From: an uncultured bacterium
Lineage (GTDB): Bacteria; Pseudomonadota; Alphaproteobacteria; CAISDR01
Reading direction: 5' to 3'
DNA: 10,542 nt
NCBI GenBank assembly: GCA_903884125.1
Contig: CAISDR010000134.1
Span: 1 to 10,542, forward strand
Below, piece after piece: positions 1 to 7,669 of the stretch (position 1 is its first letter; the number at the start of each line of letters is the position of its first letter). The notes below the pieces were generated by a model, which was not told the DNA's origin, made no database searches, and saw only the letters and a program-made list of their open reading frames with translations. The position numbers and the translations under genes were made by a program.

Positions 1-374
1 CGATCTAGCGCGCTGACCGACAGGGGTTTCAGAAGGATTTCATCGGCCCCTGAATTCATCATTTTTCTGATTATGTCAGCCTCGGCGCTCCAGGATGTCA
101 GGATGATCGGAACATAGGGATTGATACCAATGCGGCCGTGCCGCATGTCCCGGATCAGTGCAATAATGTCGCCACCAAGGGCGCCATCCAGAATTGCGAT
201 GTCAGGGCTATCAATCTGAATGCACGACCGCGCATCACTTTCGCTTGAGACTTCCTGAATGCGTTCATATCCTTCGGCGCGCAAGGCTTGACGCAAGCCG
301 ACTTTGAGTTGACCGTTTGTTTCTCCAAACAAGAAAATGACGCTTGCGCGTGTAGAACCTGAGCTGACCGCCAT
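1..374 (-). CDS. Response-regulator receiver domain protein, N-terminal part (cut by the left window edge)
   Basis: The reverse strand reads 124 codons from an ATG at 374 into the window edge. The start is fixed because an in-frame TAG lies directly before this ATG. The protein shows a CheY-like receiver fold: a beta-strand SVIFLFGE (11-18), a helix to about residue 33, the probable phospho-acceptor Asp63 in DIAILDG, the switch residue Thr93 in VPIILTS, and the conserved Lys116 in EILLKPLS. The usual acidic pair after the first strand is degraded to Gly17-Glu18, so metal binding and phosphorylation may be altered. Phosphorylation by a histidine kinase would be the family role, but no kinase gene is visible here. 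The C-terminal output domain, if any, lies outside the window. The gene is divergent from the glycosyltransferase operon; a link to its regulation is only a guess. I am confident of the domain, not of the pathway. Confidence 0.85.
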   Translation of the reverse strand, partial: MAVSSGSTRASVIFLFGETNGQLKVGLRQALRAEGYERIQEVSSESDARSCIQIDSPDIAILDGALGGDIIALIRDMRHGRIGINPYVPIILTSWSAEADIIRKMMNSGADEILLKPLSVSALD

Positions 375-402
375 CTATCCGAACTTTCACTTTCAACCAG
401 CC

Positions 403-431
403 CTTATAGGCATATTCGTCCGGATCGGCAA
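403..431 (-). promoter_or_regulatory. Putative sigma-70-like promoter for the receiver gene
   Basis: On the reverse strand, TTGCCG (431-426) is followed after exactly 17 nt by TATAAG (408-403). These match the -35 and -10 consensus at 4/6 and 5/6 positions. Transcription would start near 396, giving a leader of about 22 nt before the ATG at 374. The leader has only a weak GA-rich ribosome binding site. This is a visual match only; no other element was found that decides it. Confidence 0.4.
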
Positions 432-511
432 ACTGATATGCCCACAATGGTAGGGCTTGCAGCCACGCATATTTGGTGAGATTGAAAGCCATGATGGCAT
501 TTAACATTTGG

Positions 512-524
512 CAACAGACTGTTG
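512..524. repeat. Perfect 13-bp palindrome upstream of the glycosyltransferase operon
   Basis: CAACAG and CTGTTG flank a single central A, giving two perfect 6-bp arms. It lies about 60 bp upstream of the preferred ATG (583) of the first glycosyltransferase gene, in the 208-bp gap between two divergent genes. This is a sensible place for a dimeric repressor operator. With a loop of only one base it would not form a stable RNA hairpin as such, so a DNA site is the more natural reading. I do not recognise the motif, and a 6-bp repeat can arise by chance. Confidence 0.35.
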
Positions 525-582
525 GCTCTTGTCCGAGGGGCATTCGCGCTGGCCAAGCCTTTCGCCATGCGGTGACGCGCCC

Positions 583-1488
583 ATGGACCTGAGCGCATCC
601 GGCGTGGATATCGTCATCGTCAACTGGAATGCCGGCGACCATCTGACGACCTGTATCCGCACCCTTGGTCCACTGGCTGCCAACGCCATAATCGTCGATA
701 ACGCATCTTCGGATCATTCAATCGCCCGGATCCGGCATACTGCGGCAACCATTCTGCACCTTGACCGGAATTATGGTTATGGGACCGCATGCAATAGGGG
801 GGCATCGGTCGGTAGCCGTTCAACAATTCTCTTTCTCAACCCAGACACAGAAATTGATGAGGCTGCCATTTCAGCACTTTACGAAAAGCTTTGGGCAGAT
901 CCAGGAGCTGCAATTATCGGTCCTGGACTTTGTAACCGCACTGGCCAACTGGCTGCCAGCTGTTCGCACTTTCCCCGCGCTCGTGATCTGTTGGGTCGCA
1001 TGATCGGCGCGGACCGACTTGGCCTGGTCAGCGCACCCTTCATCGCACCGCCGCCTGGCAGGGTGGACCAGGTGATGGGTGCCTGCCTGATGATCAAACG
1101 ACCGGCATTTGAAAGTATAGGCGGATTTGACGAAGACTATTTTCTGTATTTTGAGGAAGTGGACCTGAGCCTGCGGCTTTCAAAAGCTGGCATGGACACT
1201 ATTTACTGGCCATTGGTTCGCGCCATACACACCGGTCATGGCAGTTCTGCCCAGGTAAAAGGCCCGCGCCTGGGCTATTGGCTGATGTCACGGCTGATCT
1301 TTGCCAGAACCCATTTCGGCCTGATGAAGGCATTGCTTATTGCCTGCACCAGCCTTTGTATCGAACCCGTCACCCGGAGCATGATGCTGCTGGCTTCAAA
1401 ACGCCGGAGCGAAATAGGAGCAGCCTTGGCGGGATATCTGAGATATGCGACAAATGTCCTGCCGATCCTTAGGGGAACCCGGCGGTAA
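583..1488 (+). CDS. Glycosyltransferase family 2 protein (rhamnosyltransferase/WbbL-like)
   Basis: A predicted inner-face GT-A glycosyltransferase of 301 residues that would move a sugar from a nucleotide-sugar donor to a growing surface glycan. The fold starts with VDIVIVNWN (8-15), then IIVDNASSD with Asp39 for the nucleotide, the DRNYGYGTACNRG stretch (61-73), and the metal-binding FLNPDTE (84-90, in place of a classical DxD). The acceptor half has GACLMIKR (166-173), GGFDEDYFLYFEEVDLSLR (180-198, with the probable catalytic acids Glu191/Glu192 and Asp194) and a late GHGSS with His219. This order is typical of the rhamnosyltransferase-like COG1216 group. The ATG at 583 is preferred because the core fold begins a few residues later. 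The frame stays open to a TTG at 508, but those 25 extra residues look unlike the family. The ribosome site (GGTGA, 571-575) is weak. It is probably cotranscribed with the next gene, 5 nt away. The exact sugar and acceptor cannot be read from sequence. Confidence 0.9.
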   Translation: MDLSASGVDIVIVNWNAGDHLTTCIRTLGPLAANAIIVDNASSDHSIARIRHTAATILHLDRNYGYGTACNRGASVGSRSTILFLNPDTEIDEAAISALYEKLWADPGAAIIGPGLCNRTGQLAASCSHFPRARDLLGRMIGADRLGLVSAPFIAPPPGRVDQVMGACLMIKRPAFESIGGFDEDYFLYFEEVDLSLRLSKAGMDTIYWPLVRAIHTGHGSSAQVKGPRLGYWLMSRLIFARTHFGLMKALLIACTSLCIEPVTRSMMLLASKRRSEIGAALAGYLRYATNVLPILRGTRR

Positions 1489-1493
1489 CCGGA

Positions 1494-2618
1494 ATGATGC
1501 CGCAAATGCAACTAACCAAAGTCCTGGTATTGTCGCGCTATGCGCGACGAGGCCCGTCCAGCCGAATTCGAACCTACCAATTTCTGCCCTTTCTTGCAGA
1601 AGCCGGCTTTGATGTCACGGTAGCCCCCCTGCTGGACGATACCTATCTGACCAACCGTTTTGGTGGGCGGCTGCCCAATCCCCTGGCAATTATTCGTGCC
1701 TATCTGCGGCGCATCGCGCAGCTGCGCGAGGCTCGGCAATTCGACCTGATCTGGATCGAGATCGAGCTGATGCCCTGGTTACCGCCGTGGTTCGAACGCT
1801 GGCTGCTGCGGCTGGGCATTCCCATGGTCGTTGATTATGACGATGCATGGTTTCACCGTTATTCGCAGCAACCCTGGTGGCTGGTGCGAAGGCTTCTTGG
1901 TCCCAAGATCAACGAAATCATGCGATCCGCCACAATGATTATGGCTGGCAATCAATATCTGGCTGATCACGCCTGGGCGGTGGGCGCACGCGACGTGCGC
2001 ATTGTACCAACAGTGGTTGATACAGACCGATTCCTGCCTGCTGGCACGACGGAAACACAACGCCCCCAGCCGTCACGACCGTTTACCATTGGATGGATCG
2101 GGTCACCGGCTTCAACAGGTTATCTGGACCGAATTCGCCCGGTACTGACCGAACTGGTGCGCAATGAAAATAATCGTCTTGTGCTGGTTGGCGCTGCCGA
2201 TGGCTGGGGCACTGATTTACCTGCCGTGTTGCATCCCTGGTCGGAAGACAGCGAAGTGGACGAGGTACGTAACTTTGATATCGGCATTTCGCCTCTGACC
2301 AATGGATCGGTCGAGCAGGGAAAATGCGGCTACAAAACATTGCAATACATGGCCTGCGGATTGCCGGTTGTGGTAGCACCCGTGGGTGTCCATCTTGACA
2401 TTGTTCAATCCGGTACAAACGGTTTTTTTGCCAATAGTCACGATGACTGGATCGATGCCATCCGCATTTTACGTGATGATCCCGGCCGGCGCGTGGAAAT
2501 GGGCAGGGCAGCGCGCCAACTGGTGGAACAATCCTATTCACTCAAAACATGGGCACCACGGCTTGCCGACCTTTTGTGCGAGGCAGCTGGACGTCCGATC
2601 ATGAAAATAGCTGCATGA
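1494..2618 (+). CDS. Glycosyltransferase family 1/4 (GT-B fold) protein
   Basis: A 374-residue retaining-type GT-B glycosyltransferase, second gene of the pair. The N-terminal Rossmann half runs from VLVLSRYARRGPSSRIRTYQF (10-30) through DLIWIEIELMPW and VVDYDDAWF (112-120). The C-terminal donor-binding half starts near FTIGWIGSPAS (198-207). It contains GISPLTNG (264-271), then GKCGYKTLQYMACGLPVV (276-293), the region that binds the nucleotide-sugar phosphates. The acid commonly found in the EAMA motif is Gln here (LQYMA), a pattern I have seen in one GT4 subgroup. The start is uncertain among ATGs at 1494, 1497 and 1506; the first has GGCGG 8 nt upstream. The role is probably O-antigen or another polysaccharide. 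No polymerase, flippase or nucleotide-sugar gene is visible. Its stop lies 4 nt from the convergent lptD stop. Confidence 0.92.
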   Translation: MMPQMQLTKVLVLSRYARRGPSSRIRTYQFLPFLAEAGFDVTVAPLLDDTYLTNRFGGRLPNPLAIIRAYLRRIAQLREARQFDLIWIEIELMPWLPPWFERWLLRLGIPMVVDYDDAWFHRYSQQPWWLVRRLLGPKINEIMRSATMIMAGNQYLADHAWAVGARDVRIVPTVVDTDRFLPAGTTETQRPQPSRPFTIGWIGSPASTGYLDRIRPVLTELVRNENNRLVLVGAADGWGTDLPAVLHPWSEDSEVDEVRNFDIGISPLTNGSVEQGKCGYKTLQYMACGLPVVVAPVGVHLDIVQSGTNGFFANSHDDWIDAIRILRDDPGRRVEMGRAARQLVEQSYSLKTWAPRLADLLCEAAGRPIMKIAA

Positions 2619-2622
2619 CCGC

Positions 2623-4830
2623 CTATTTCACACCGACCAGACCACCAACGCCTATATTGGGCAGATCAAAAGTCTGGCCTAATGATTTCAGCTTAAGAAC
2701 CAGATTGACCGTGGTTGACGGTTTCAGGTCACCCTGCAGCACATTGGTGCGCTGATAGACAATCCCGGTTTCGAAACATTCGTCAGTATAGAATATGCCC
2801 GAAGCATATGAGATCCAGCGCCCCTTGCCGATCAGGTCGCGCGTGATTGCACCTGTCATGTAATAGTTGGTAAGTGGCTGGGTCAGGAAATTGGCACGCA
2901 ATTCCCGCCGGGCAGGAATGGTAAGGTCAAGCCGGTCTGCATCAATGTCCAGATAGCCAACGGAACCGCGCAAATAGCTTGGACCGCCATCCATTTGAAT
3001 TTCCGTGCGACGCGCAGAAAAATTATTGGGGTCCAACCGATTACGAACCACCAGATCAAGCCAGGAAGCAGGCGATATCTTGATCCGCGAGACATAATCG
3101 GATTCCGTTGCCCCAAGACCCGCTTCGCGATTTAGAACGCGGTCCGGCTTAAGACGATATGTCTGACCAAAAAGTACCGATACCGAACCGCCATTGGGTT
3201 CATATATGGACCATTGCCCGCCTACATTGGCACGCGGCCCGCTTTCCAGCCGATCACGCCCGCCATACCGGCTGAAGGAAAACAGATTTGAATCATCAAA
3301 TTCCACATTGGTAGAATCTTCGTTTGGAATACTTGCAAAGCGCCCGAAATATGGGGCCGCAATGATTTGACTGATCGGCTCGATCACCTGACGCCAGTTG
3401 CCTTCATCCCGTACAAGCGGCCAGCGCCAGTCCAGGGTGATACTGGGTTCCGCCGTGCCAACCAGCCGATCGGTCGCCGGTATCACGACACCGCCGCGGC
3501 TGCGACTGGTCACCCAATAGCCATTGCCGTCAAATCGCGCGGTCAGTTTGTACAATTCCCCAAACCGGGTTGTGAAAGGCACATCCCATGTGGTTGTGGT
3601 ACCAATCCGCCGGGTATTACGCCCCGAGGGACGCACCAGATCCAGGGCATTCAACTCATAATCAAAGCGCCCGCCCAAAAATCCAGGTGTGCCGTAATGA
3701 CGATAATCGACAAGCGGTGCCACATAGGGAATTGCACCGGTGACATCCTGGGCACGAAGACCCTGGAACCAGTAATTATCGACAGTCAGCGCAGAATTAT
3801 CCGTAAACCTTTCAGCATAGGCCGATGTGGTCAGCGTCGTGGTATTGGCGATGGCAAAGCGGCGCAGATACGTATCATCCGAGGCACGTTCCAGATTGAA
3901 ACCGACCTGCCAGTTCTCAGAGACATCCATGCGGCCATAGCCGAACAGATGGCCGCGCAATTGCTGGCCCGAACCGCCGGATGATCGATCCGCTTCCAGA
4001 AAACTGCCCGAGACATCAAGTACCGCCCGCTGGAACCGCTGCCTGTATTCGCCCAGCAACCCGTAACCAGCCTGGCTGGCATAGGTTGGCGCCAACACCA
4101 CATCCGCCGATGGATCAAGAACATACAGATACGGTAATGTCAGCCGATAACCCAGATCAGATGATGACCCGAAAGACGGCGTCAGAAATCCCGACTGGCG
4201 TTCGACGGATGGATCAGGGTGACTGAAATAGGGCGTGTAGAAAACCGGCACGCCATAAAATTCCAGTCGCGCATCTTCATAGGTGATGCGTTTGGTATCA
4301 TCATCCTTGGTCACATGTGCCGCACGAATCTGCCATAACGGAGCTGCCGACGGATTTTCCTTGCAAAGATTGCAGGCCGAATATACCGCCTTGTCCAGGG
4401 TCATCAGCTTTTCATTGACCCGGTTGCCCTGAGCGGCCGCCATGCGGGAATTGTCAGCCATCAACAGGCGCACGGCATTGGCCACACCTTCGGTCAGGCT
4501 GCGATCAAGTTCCGCGCGATCTACAAAGGTGACATTGCCCGCATCATCGAGCAACGATACTTTACCTTCGGCAAAGATGCGGCCAGTCACTTCATTATAA
4601 GTCATGGTATCAGCCATGATTACGCGTTTGCCCTGTGCTGCTTCCACATGGCCACTTGCTGTTACAACGCGGGTCTGCCGGTCCGCTGTGATGTGATCTG
4701 CCTGTAGCAGAACCGTATCACCTGATGGAACGGGCGCTGGTGTTGCGCCATGGGCAGATATCGCCAGAAGCGCTGACATGCTTAGGCCCGAACCGGATTT
4801 GAGCAAGGCCGTCCGTATCTGGCGACGCAT
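2623..4830 (-). CDS. lptD: LPS-assembly protein LptD (outer-membrane LPS translocon)
   Basis: LptD forms, with the lipoprotein LptE, the outer-membrane barrel that places lipopolysaccharide in the outer leaflet. The product is 735 residues, normal for alphaproteobacteria. It has a signal peptide (1 to about 29, Arg/Lys-rich then hydrophobic, ending AHGA), then an OstA/LptA-like jelly-roll domain (about 38-150: VLLQADHITADRQ, VTASGHVEA, GRIFAEGKVSL). The motif YSACNLCKENPSAAPLW follows (150-166, Cys153 and Cys156), and then a long beta-barrel to the C-terminus with DECFETG (Cys685). These are the only three cysteines. The ATG at 4830 is chosen because AGAGG lies about 9 nt upstream and the start comes one base after the lptG stop. 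An ATG at 4839 would add three residues but has its ribosome site abutting it. The frame remains open far upstream through lptG, but that is only a shadow. It is the last gene of the minus-strand lptFG-lptD operon. Confidence 0.96.
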   Translation of the reverse strand: MRRQIRTALLKSGSGLSMSALLAISAHGATPAPVPSGDTVLLQADHITADRQTRVVTASGHVEAAQGKRVIMADTMTYNEVTGRIFAEGKVSLLDDAGNVTFVDRAELDRSLTEGVANAVRLLMADNSRMAAAQGNRVNEKLMTLDKAVYSACNLCKENPSAAPLWQIRAAHVTKDDDTKRITYEDARLEFYGVPVFYTPYFSHPDPSVERQSGFLTPSFGSSSDLGYRLTLPYLYVLDPSADVVLAPTYASQAGYGLLGEYRQRFQRAVLDVSGSFLEADRSSGGSGQQLRGHLFGYGRMDVSENWQVGFNLERASDDTYLRRFAIANTTTLTTSAYAERFTDNSALTVDNYWFQGLRAQDVTGAIPYVAPLVDYRHYGTPGFLGGRFDYELNALDLVRPSGRNTRRIGTTTTWDVPFTTRFGELYKLTARFDGNGYWVTSRSRGGVVIPATDRLVGTAEPSITLDWRWPLVRDEGNWRQVIEPISQIIAAPYFGRFASIPNEDSTNVEFDDSNLFSFSRYGGRDRLESGPRANVGGQWSIYEPNGGSVSVLFGQTYRLKPDRVLNREAGLGATESDYVSRIKISPASWLDLVVRNRLDPNNFSARRTEIQMDGGPSYLRGSVGYLDIDADRLDLTIPARRELRANFLTQPLTNYYMTGAITRDLIGKGRWISYASGIFYTDECFETGIVYQRTNVLQGDLKPSTTVNLVLKLKSLGQTFDLPNIGVGGLVGVK

Positions 4831-4831
4831 T

Positions 4832-5926
4832 TCAGCCATCCTCTGAATTAAACAAGATCGCCAACCCCAGCAGTGCGGAAATTGATGCGGGTGCCCAGGC
4901 GGCAAGGGCCACAGGCAGATTGCCCGAGGTTCCCATTGTGACAGCAATGTTCGATAAAAAGAAAAGCGCAAACGCCATCGAAAAACCACCGGACACCATA
5001 AGCCCAAGTCCGCCCTGTCGTGTGATCCGCAATGAAAATCCGGCAGCCACCAGAACCATCGCGGAAAACAGCAAAGGCATGGCGAGAATCGACTGGAAAT
5101 GCAGCCGATGTCGCGTGGCCGTGAAGCCCGCCTGTTCCAGTACATCAATAAACTGCGGTAGATCCAGCACCGACATTGTTTCAGGCGGCGCAAAACTGTC
5201 CTGGATCTGACTGGTTGTAAGCGAGGTTTTCACTGATAATTGGGGGTGAAATTCCGGCGCCTGTCCGCGACCTGTGATCCAGGCATCACTCATCAACCAT
5301 TCACCATCCGCAAGAATGGCGCGTGCGGCGTCGATTCGCTGGGAAAATTTGTCATTGCCTGCATAGCGAAATACGGTCACCTCGTGCAATTCGCGTCCTT
5401 CTTCGCCTAGACGAACAGCATGAATTACCGTCTGGCCGGTTGGCGCTGCCTCGCGCAGCCAGATGCCGGATTCGGACACTGCCAGAAGATTCGGCCTGCC
5501 CGACAGATAGGTTGCATCCAGCTGCTGGTAACGTTGAAGCATACTGGCGGCAATCGGGTTCATGACCAAAATCATGATTACGCCGATCAAGAATGTGACC
5601 AGCAATACAGGTGTCAGAAACTGCCAGGCAGAAACACCCGATGCGCGCGCTACGATCAGTTCGTTCGATCGTGTCAACCGCAAAAACGTCCACATGGCAC
5701 CGCCAAGAACCGTATAAGGCGCCATCTGAATAATCAGTGTCGGCAATTTCAGCATCGTCATCGACATCAAAACGCCGATCCCAATGTTATTGACGCCTGA
5801 TACCTGGCGCATCAGTTCAACCAGATCAAATATGAATGCCAGTGAAACAAAGATCGACAAAACCATTAGGGTGGAAATCAGAAACTGCTTGGCCAGATAG
5901 ACCGAAAGGGTAATCGAAATCGGCAT
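4832..5926 (-). CDS. lptG: LPS export ABC transporter permease LptG
   Basis: LptG is one of the two inner-membrane permeases of the LptB2FG ABC transporter, which pulls LPS from the inner membrane and passes it to LptC and LptA. The 364-residue protein has the YjgP/YjgQ layout. Three membrane helices come first (about 15-37, 61-83, 103-124), with the cytoplasmic coupling stretch TRSNELIVARASGVSA (85-100) that contacts the LptB ATPase. A periplasmic beta-jelly-roll domain follows (about 128-275), then three more helices (about 278-299, 305-327, 339-360). The start at 5926 is one base after the lptF stop and gives the usual N-terminus (MPISITLSVYLAKQF); GGTGGCGGG upstream can serve for ribosome binding. 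An in-frame ATG at 6016 would extend into lptF and is unlikely. lptB and lptC are not in the window, so they must be elsewhere. Confidence 0.96.
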   Translation of the reverse strand: MPISITLSVYLAKQFLISTLMVLSIFVSLAFIFDLVELMRQVSGVNNIGIGVLMSMTMLKLPTLIIQMAPYTVLGGAMWTFLRLTRSNELIVARASGVSAWQFLTPVLLVTFLIGVIMILVMNPIAASMLQRYQQLDATYLSGRPNLLAVSESGIWLREAAPTGQTVIHAVRLGEEGRELHEVTVFRYAGNDKFSQRIDAARAILADGEWLMSDAWITGRGQAPEFHPQLSVKTSLTTSQIQDSFAPPETMSVLDLPQFIDVLEQAGFTATRHRLHFQSILAMPLLFSAMVLVAAGFSLRITRQGGLGLMVSGGFSMAFALFFLSNIAVTMGTSGNLPVALAAWAPASISALLGLAILFNSEDG

Positions 5927-5927
5927 G

Positions 5928-7124
5928 TCAGCCCGCCACCGGGGCCAGCGGATCAGCGCTGTCATTAAACTGCCTTGGCACTGGTCCGCGGCGGCTGGCA
6001 AACAGTCGGTGGGCATAATCGCTTAGAGAAAATAGCGACAGGCTGACGATCAGTATGGGCCAAAGGTAGACCAGAATATTCCCCCAGACATGTCGAACCG
6101 CATAGGCGTTAAGACCGATACCGATAACACGCGCCAAAATCACCAGTAACAGCGCAACCGCAACCCTGACCCAGATACCCCGACGGGAAAATTCCCCGAA
6201 CATCAGTGCCGCCAGCGCGATGAGTGGCAGCGCAAAAGTATAAAGCGGATCTGACAGGCGCTTGTGACCTTCGGATACCAGCAGATCAAAATTGCGCTGT
6301 TCATCAATGCCCCAGTCGGGATGCAATAATTCATCAAGCATCCGTTCATCAGGCTTGCGCCACCGGCTGGCAGGGCTTGCCGAAAACTGTTGCAGATCGA
6401 AGACATTTTCTTCGAAATCCAAAAGCGATAATTCCCCAGTCTCGCGCGAGACCTGCTGAACGGTGCCGGTGAACATCACCAGCCGCGGTCCCTCAGCTGC
6501 GCGCACAATGATGCCACGTTCAGCCATATAGGTGATCGGACGATCAGGGATGCGACTGTCATGGACCAGCAGCCCAAGCAATTCGCCGGAAGATTTTCGC
6601 TCGCGGATATAGACCGTCAATTGCGGAATGGGTGCGTTGAACGCACCTTCGTGCAATACGCTCGCCGCAATATCGCCACGAATTTCAAAAATGCGGCCCT
6701 TGAGATAATTCTGGGCCAGCGGATTGATCCACAACCCCAAAGCATAAGCCAGGATCGTCACCATGGCTGCCGTGATCATCAGGGGCTTGACCACACCAAA
6801 ACGCGACAGACCACTAGCCCATAAAACCACCAGCTCGCTTTCGGAATGCAGGCGATGGATGGCAAAAATTGTTGCTACCACCAATGCCAGCGGCAGGACC
6901 ACCATCGCGACCGATGGCAGCAGCAGAAAGGTGAATTCCAGGAAGGTCGAGGCGGATTGTCCCCGATTGACCACCAGATCAAGATAGGACAGCGATCCGC
7001 GCAGCCAGGTGATTGCGGTGGATGCCAGGGTAAAGAAAATCATCGGCCCCATGACCTGGCCCACCAGATAGCGCGACAGGCCCTGCGGTCGGGCACTGAA
7101 GTCAATTTGGGGACCAAGGCGCAT
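5928..7124 (-). CDS. lptF: LPS export ABC transporter permease LptF
   Basis: LptF is the partner permease of LptG in the LptB2FG LPS extractor in the inner membrane. The 398-residue protein has helices at about 24-42, 61-90 and 111-133, and the coupling segment SESELVVLWASGLSR (94-108). A large periplasmic jelly-roll domain follows (about 138-290, with PQLTVYIRE and the ITYMAERGIIV strand), then helices at about 293-311, 317-340 and 348-367. A hydrophilic tail of about 30 residues (368-398) ends it. The start ATG at 7124 directly follows the TAG of the upstream 178-residue gene, so the two are almost certainly translationally coupled. The N-terminal 15 residues precede the usual family start and may be cytoplasmic. 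Position as the first permease, upstream of lptG, supports the F rather than the G assignment. Confidence 0.96.
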   Translation of the reverse strand: MRLGPQIDFSARPQGLSRYLVGQVMGPMIFFTLASTAITWLRGSLSYLDLVVNRGQSASTFLEFTFLLLPSVAMVVLPLALVVATIFAIHRLHSESELVVLWASGLSRFGVVKPLMITAAMVTILAYALGLWINPLAQNYLKGRIFEIRGDIAASVLHEGAFNAPIPQLTVYIRERKSSGELLGLLVHDSRIPDRPITYMAERGIIVRAAEGPRLVMFTGTVQQVSRETGELSLLDFEENVFDLQQFSASPASRWRKPDERMLDELLHPDWGIDEQRNFDLLVSEGHKRLSDPLYTFALPLIALAALMFGEFSRRGIWVRVAVALLLVILARVIGIGLNAYAVRHVWGNILVYLWPILIVSLSLFSLSDYAHRLFASRRGPVPRQFNDSADPLAPVAG

Positions 7125-7661
7125 CTAGCGAACTCCGGACGCGGATGGGCGTGGCACCTGCTCGTCGGCCAGGAATACGGGTGCCGCGCCTCGGAACAGT
7201 TCAACGGCCCAAGGCTGCTTGCCGGAAGCCTGGGGGCTTTGGGCAAAAACCCGAAAAGGGATCTCGCGCCTAAAACCGGCAGGTGCCGGAAAACGGATCG
7301 TATAGGGCCATTGATCACGGCGGGTGCTGGCGGCATCGGGCGGTCTGGCCAAAACCTCGGCCATCAGTTGCGCCCCATAATAGACACGCAGTTTCAGTTT
7401 AGGATCGGTCTGGCGCGGATCGGATGCCCAGCCGGTCATGTTGATCTGTGTGCCATCGAGTTTGGCCAGATCAACCTGCCCGCTAATCCAGGGAGCCAGA
7501 ACAATCTCTGCGTCATCGGGCAGGCGCATGGCCCGATGGCTGCCATCGATTATGGAAACCAGATTCGGCACAGACACGGATCCAAACAGGCCAATCAGGC
7601 ATAAAGCCATAAGCCCCAGGAACAAATCGCCCGGATCAAGGCGTATTGATTTGACCGTCAT
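7125..7661 (-). CDS. Unrecognised membrane-anchored periplasmic protein heading the lptFG-lptD operon
   Basis: A 178-residue protein I do not recognise. It has a short charged N-terminus (residues 1-12), one hydrophobic helix (about 13-33) and a soluble remainder that by topology should be periplasmic. The body is predicted mostly beta: VDLAKLDGTQINMTGWASD (63-81), KLKLRVYYGAQLMAEVLARPP (88-108), QWPYTIRFPAPAGF (117-130) and IPFRVFAQ (134-141). The pattern of a Gly-Trp-Ala-x-Asp turn, a strand with a 'YYGAQL' step, an alanine strand, an Arg-Asp and a Gly-Phe resembles small Ig-like or carbohydrate-associated beta-sandwich domains; this is inference, not a match. The C-terminal tail is Pro/Arg rich. 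Its stop abuts the lptF start, so cotranscription is near certain. No clear Shine-Dalgarno precedes the ATG at 7661. A role linked to LPS export is plausible from position only. Confidence 0.85.
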   Translation of the reverse strand: MTVKSIRLDPGDLFLGLMALCLIGLFGSVSVPNLVSIIDGSHRAMRLPDDAEIVLAPWISGQVDLAKLDGTQINMTGWASDPRQTDPKLKLRVYYGAQLMAEVLARPPDAASTRRDQWPYTIRFPAPAGFRREIPFRVFAQSPQASGKQPWAVELFRGAAPVFLADEQVPRPSASGVR

Positions 7662-7669
7662 AATACGTG

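Noticed and set aside
265..493. A minus-strand reading frame starting with an ATG at 493 (MAFNLTKYAWLQALPLW...) that could be a small gene
   Set aside because: It overlaps the receiver gene by about 110 nt in another frame, ends in a basic low-complexity stretch typical of a shadow frame, and has no clear ribosome site. The promoter proposed for the receiver lies inside it. It cannot be fully excluded.
3367..3984. A 205-codon plus-strand open frame opposite lptD
   Set aside because: It is antisense to the well-supported lptD barrel, has no family features, and its length follows from the codon bias of lptD.
4831..5193. A 121-codon N-terminal extension of lptD
   Set aside because: It lies inside lptG in another frame, is rich in Arg/Trp/Cys, and precedes a clear signal peptide that starts at 4830.
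5927..6016. A 30-codon N-terminal extension of lptG into lptF
   Set aside because: The added residues do not resemble the family, and the ATG at 5926, one base after the lptF stop, gives the normal N-terminus.
6846..7604. A 252-codon plus-strand open frame opposite lptF and the 178-residue gene
   Set aside because: It is Gln/Gly/Arg-rich shadow sequence spanning two real genes on the other strand, with no domain or ribosome site.
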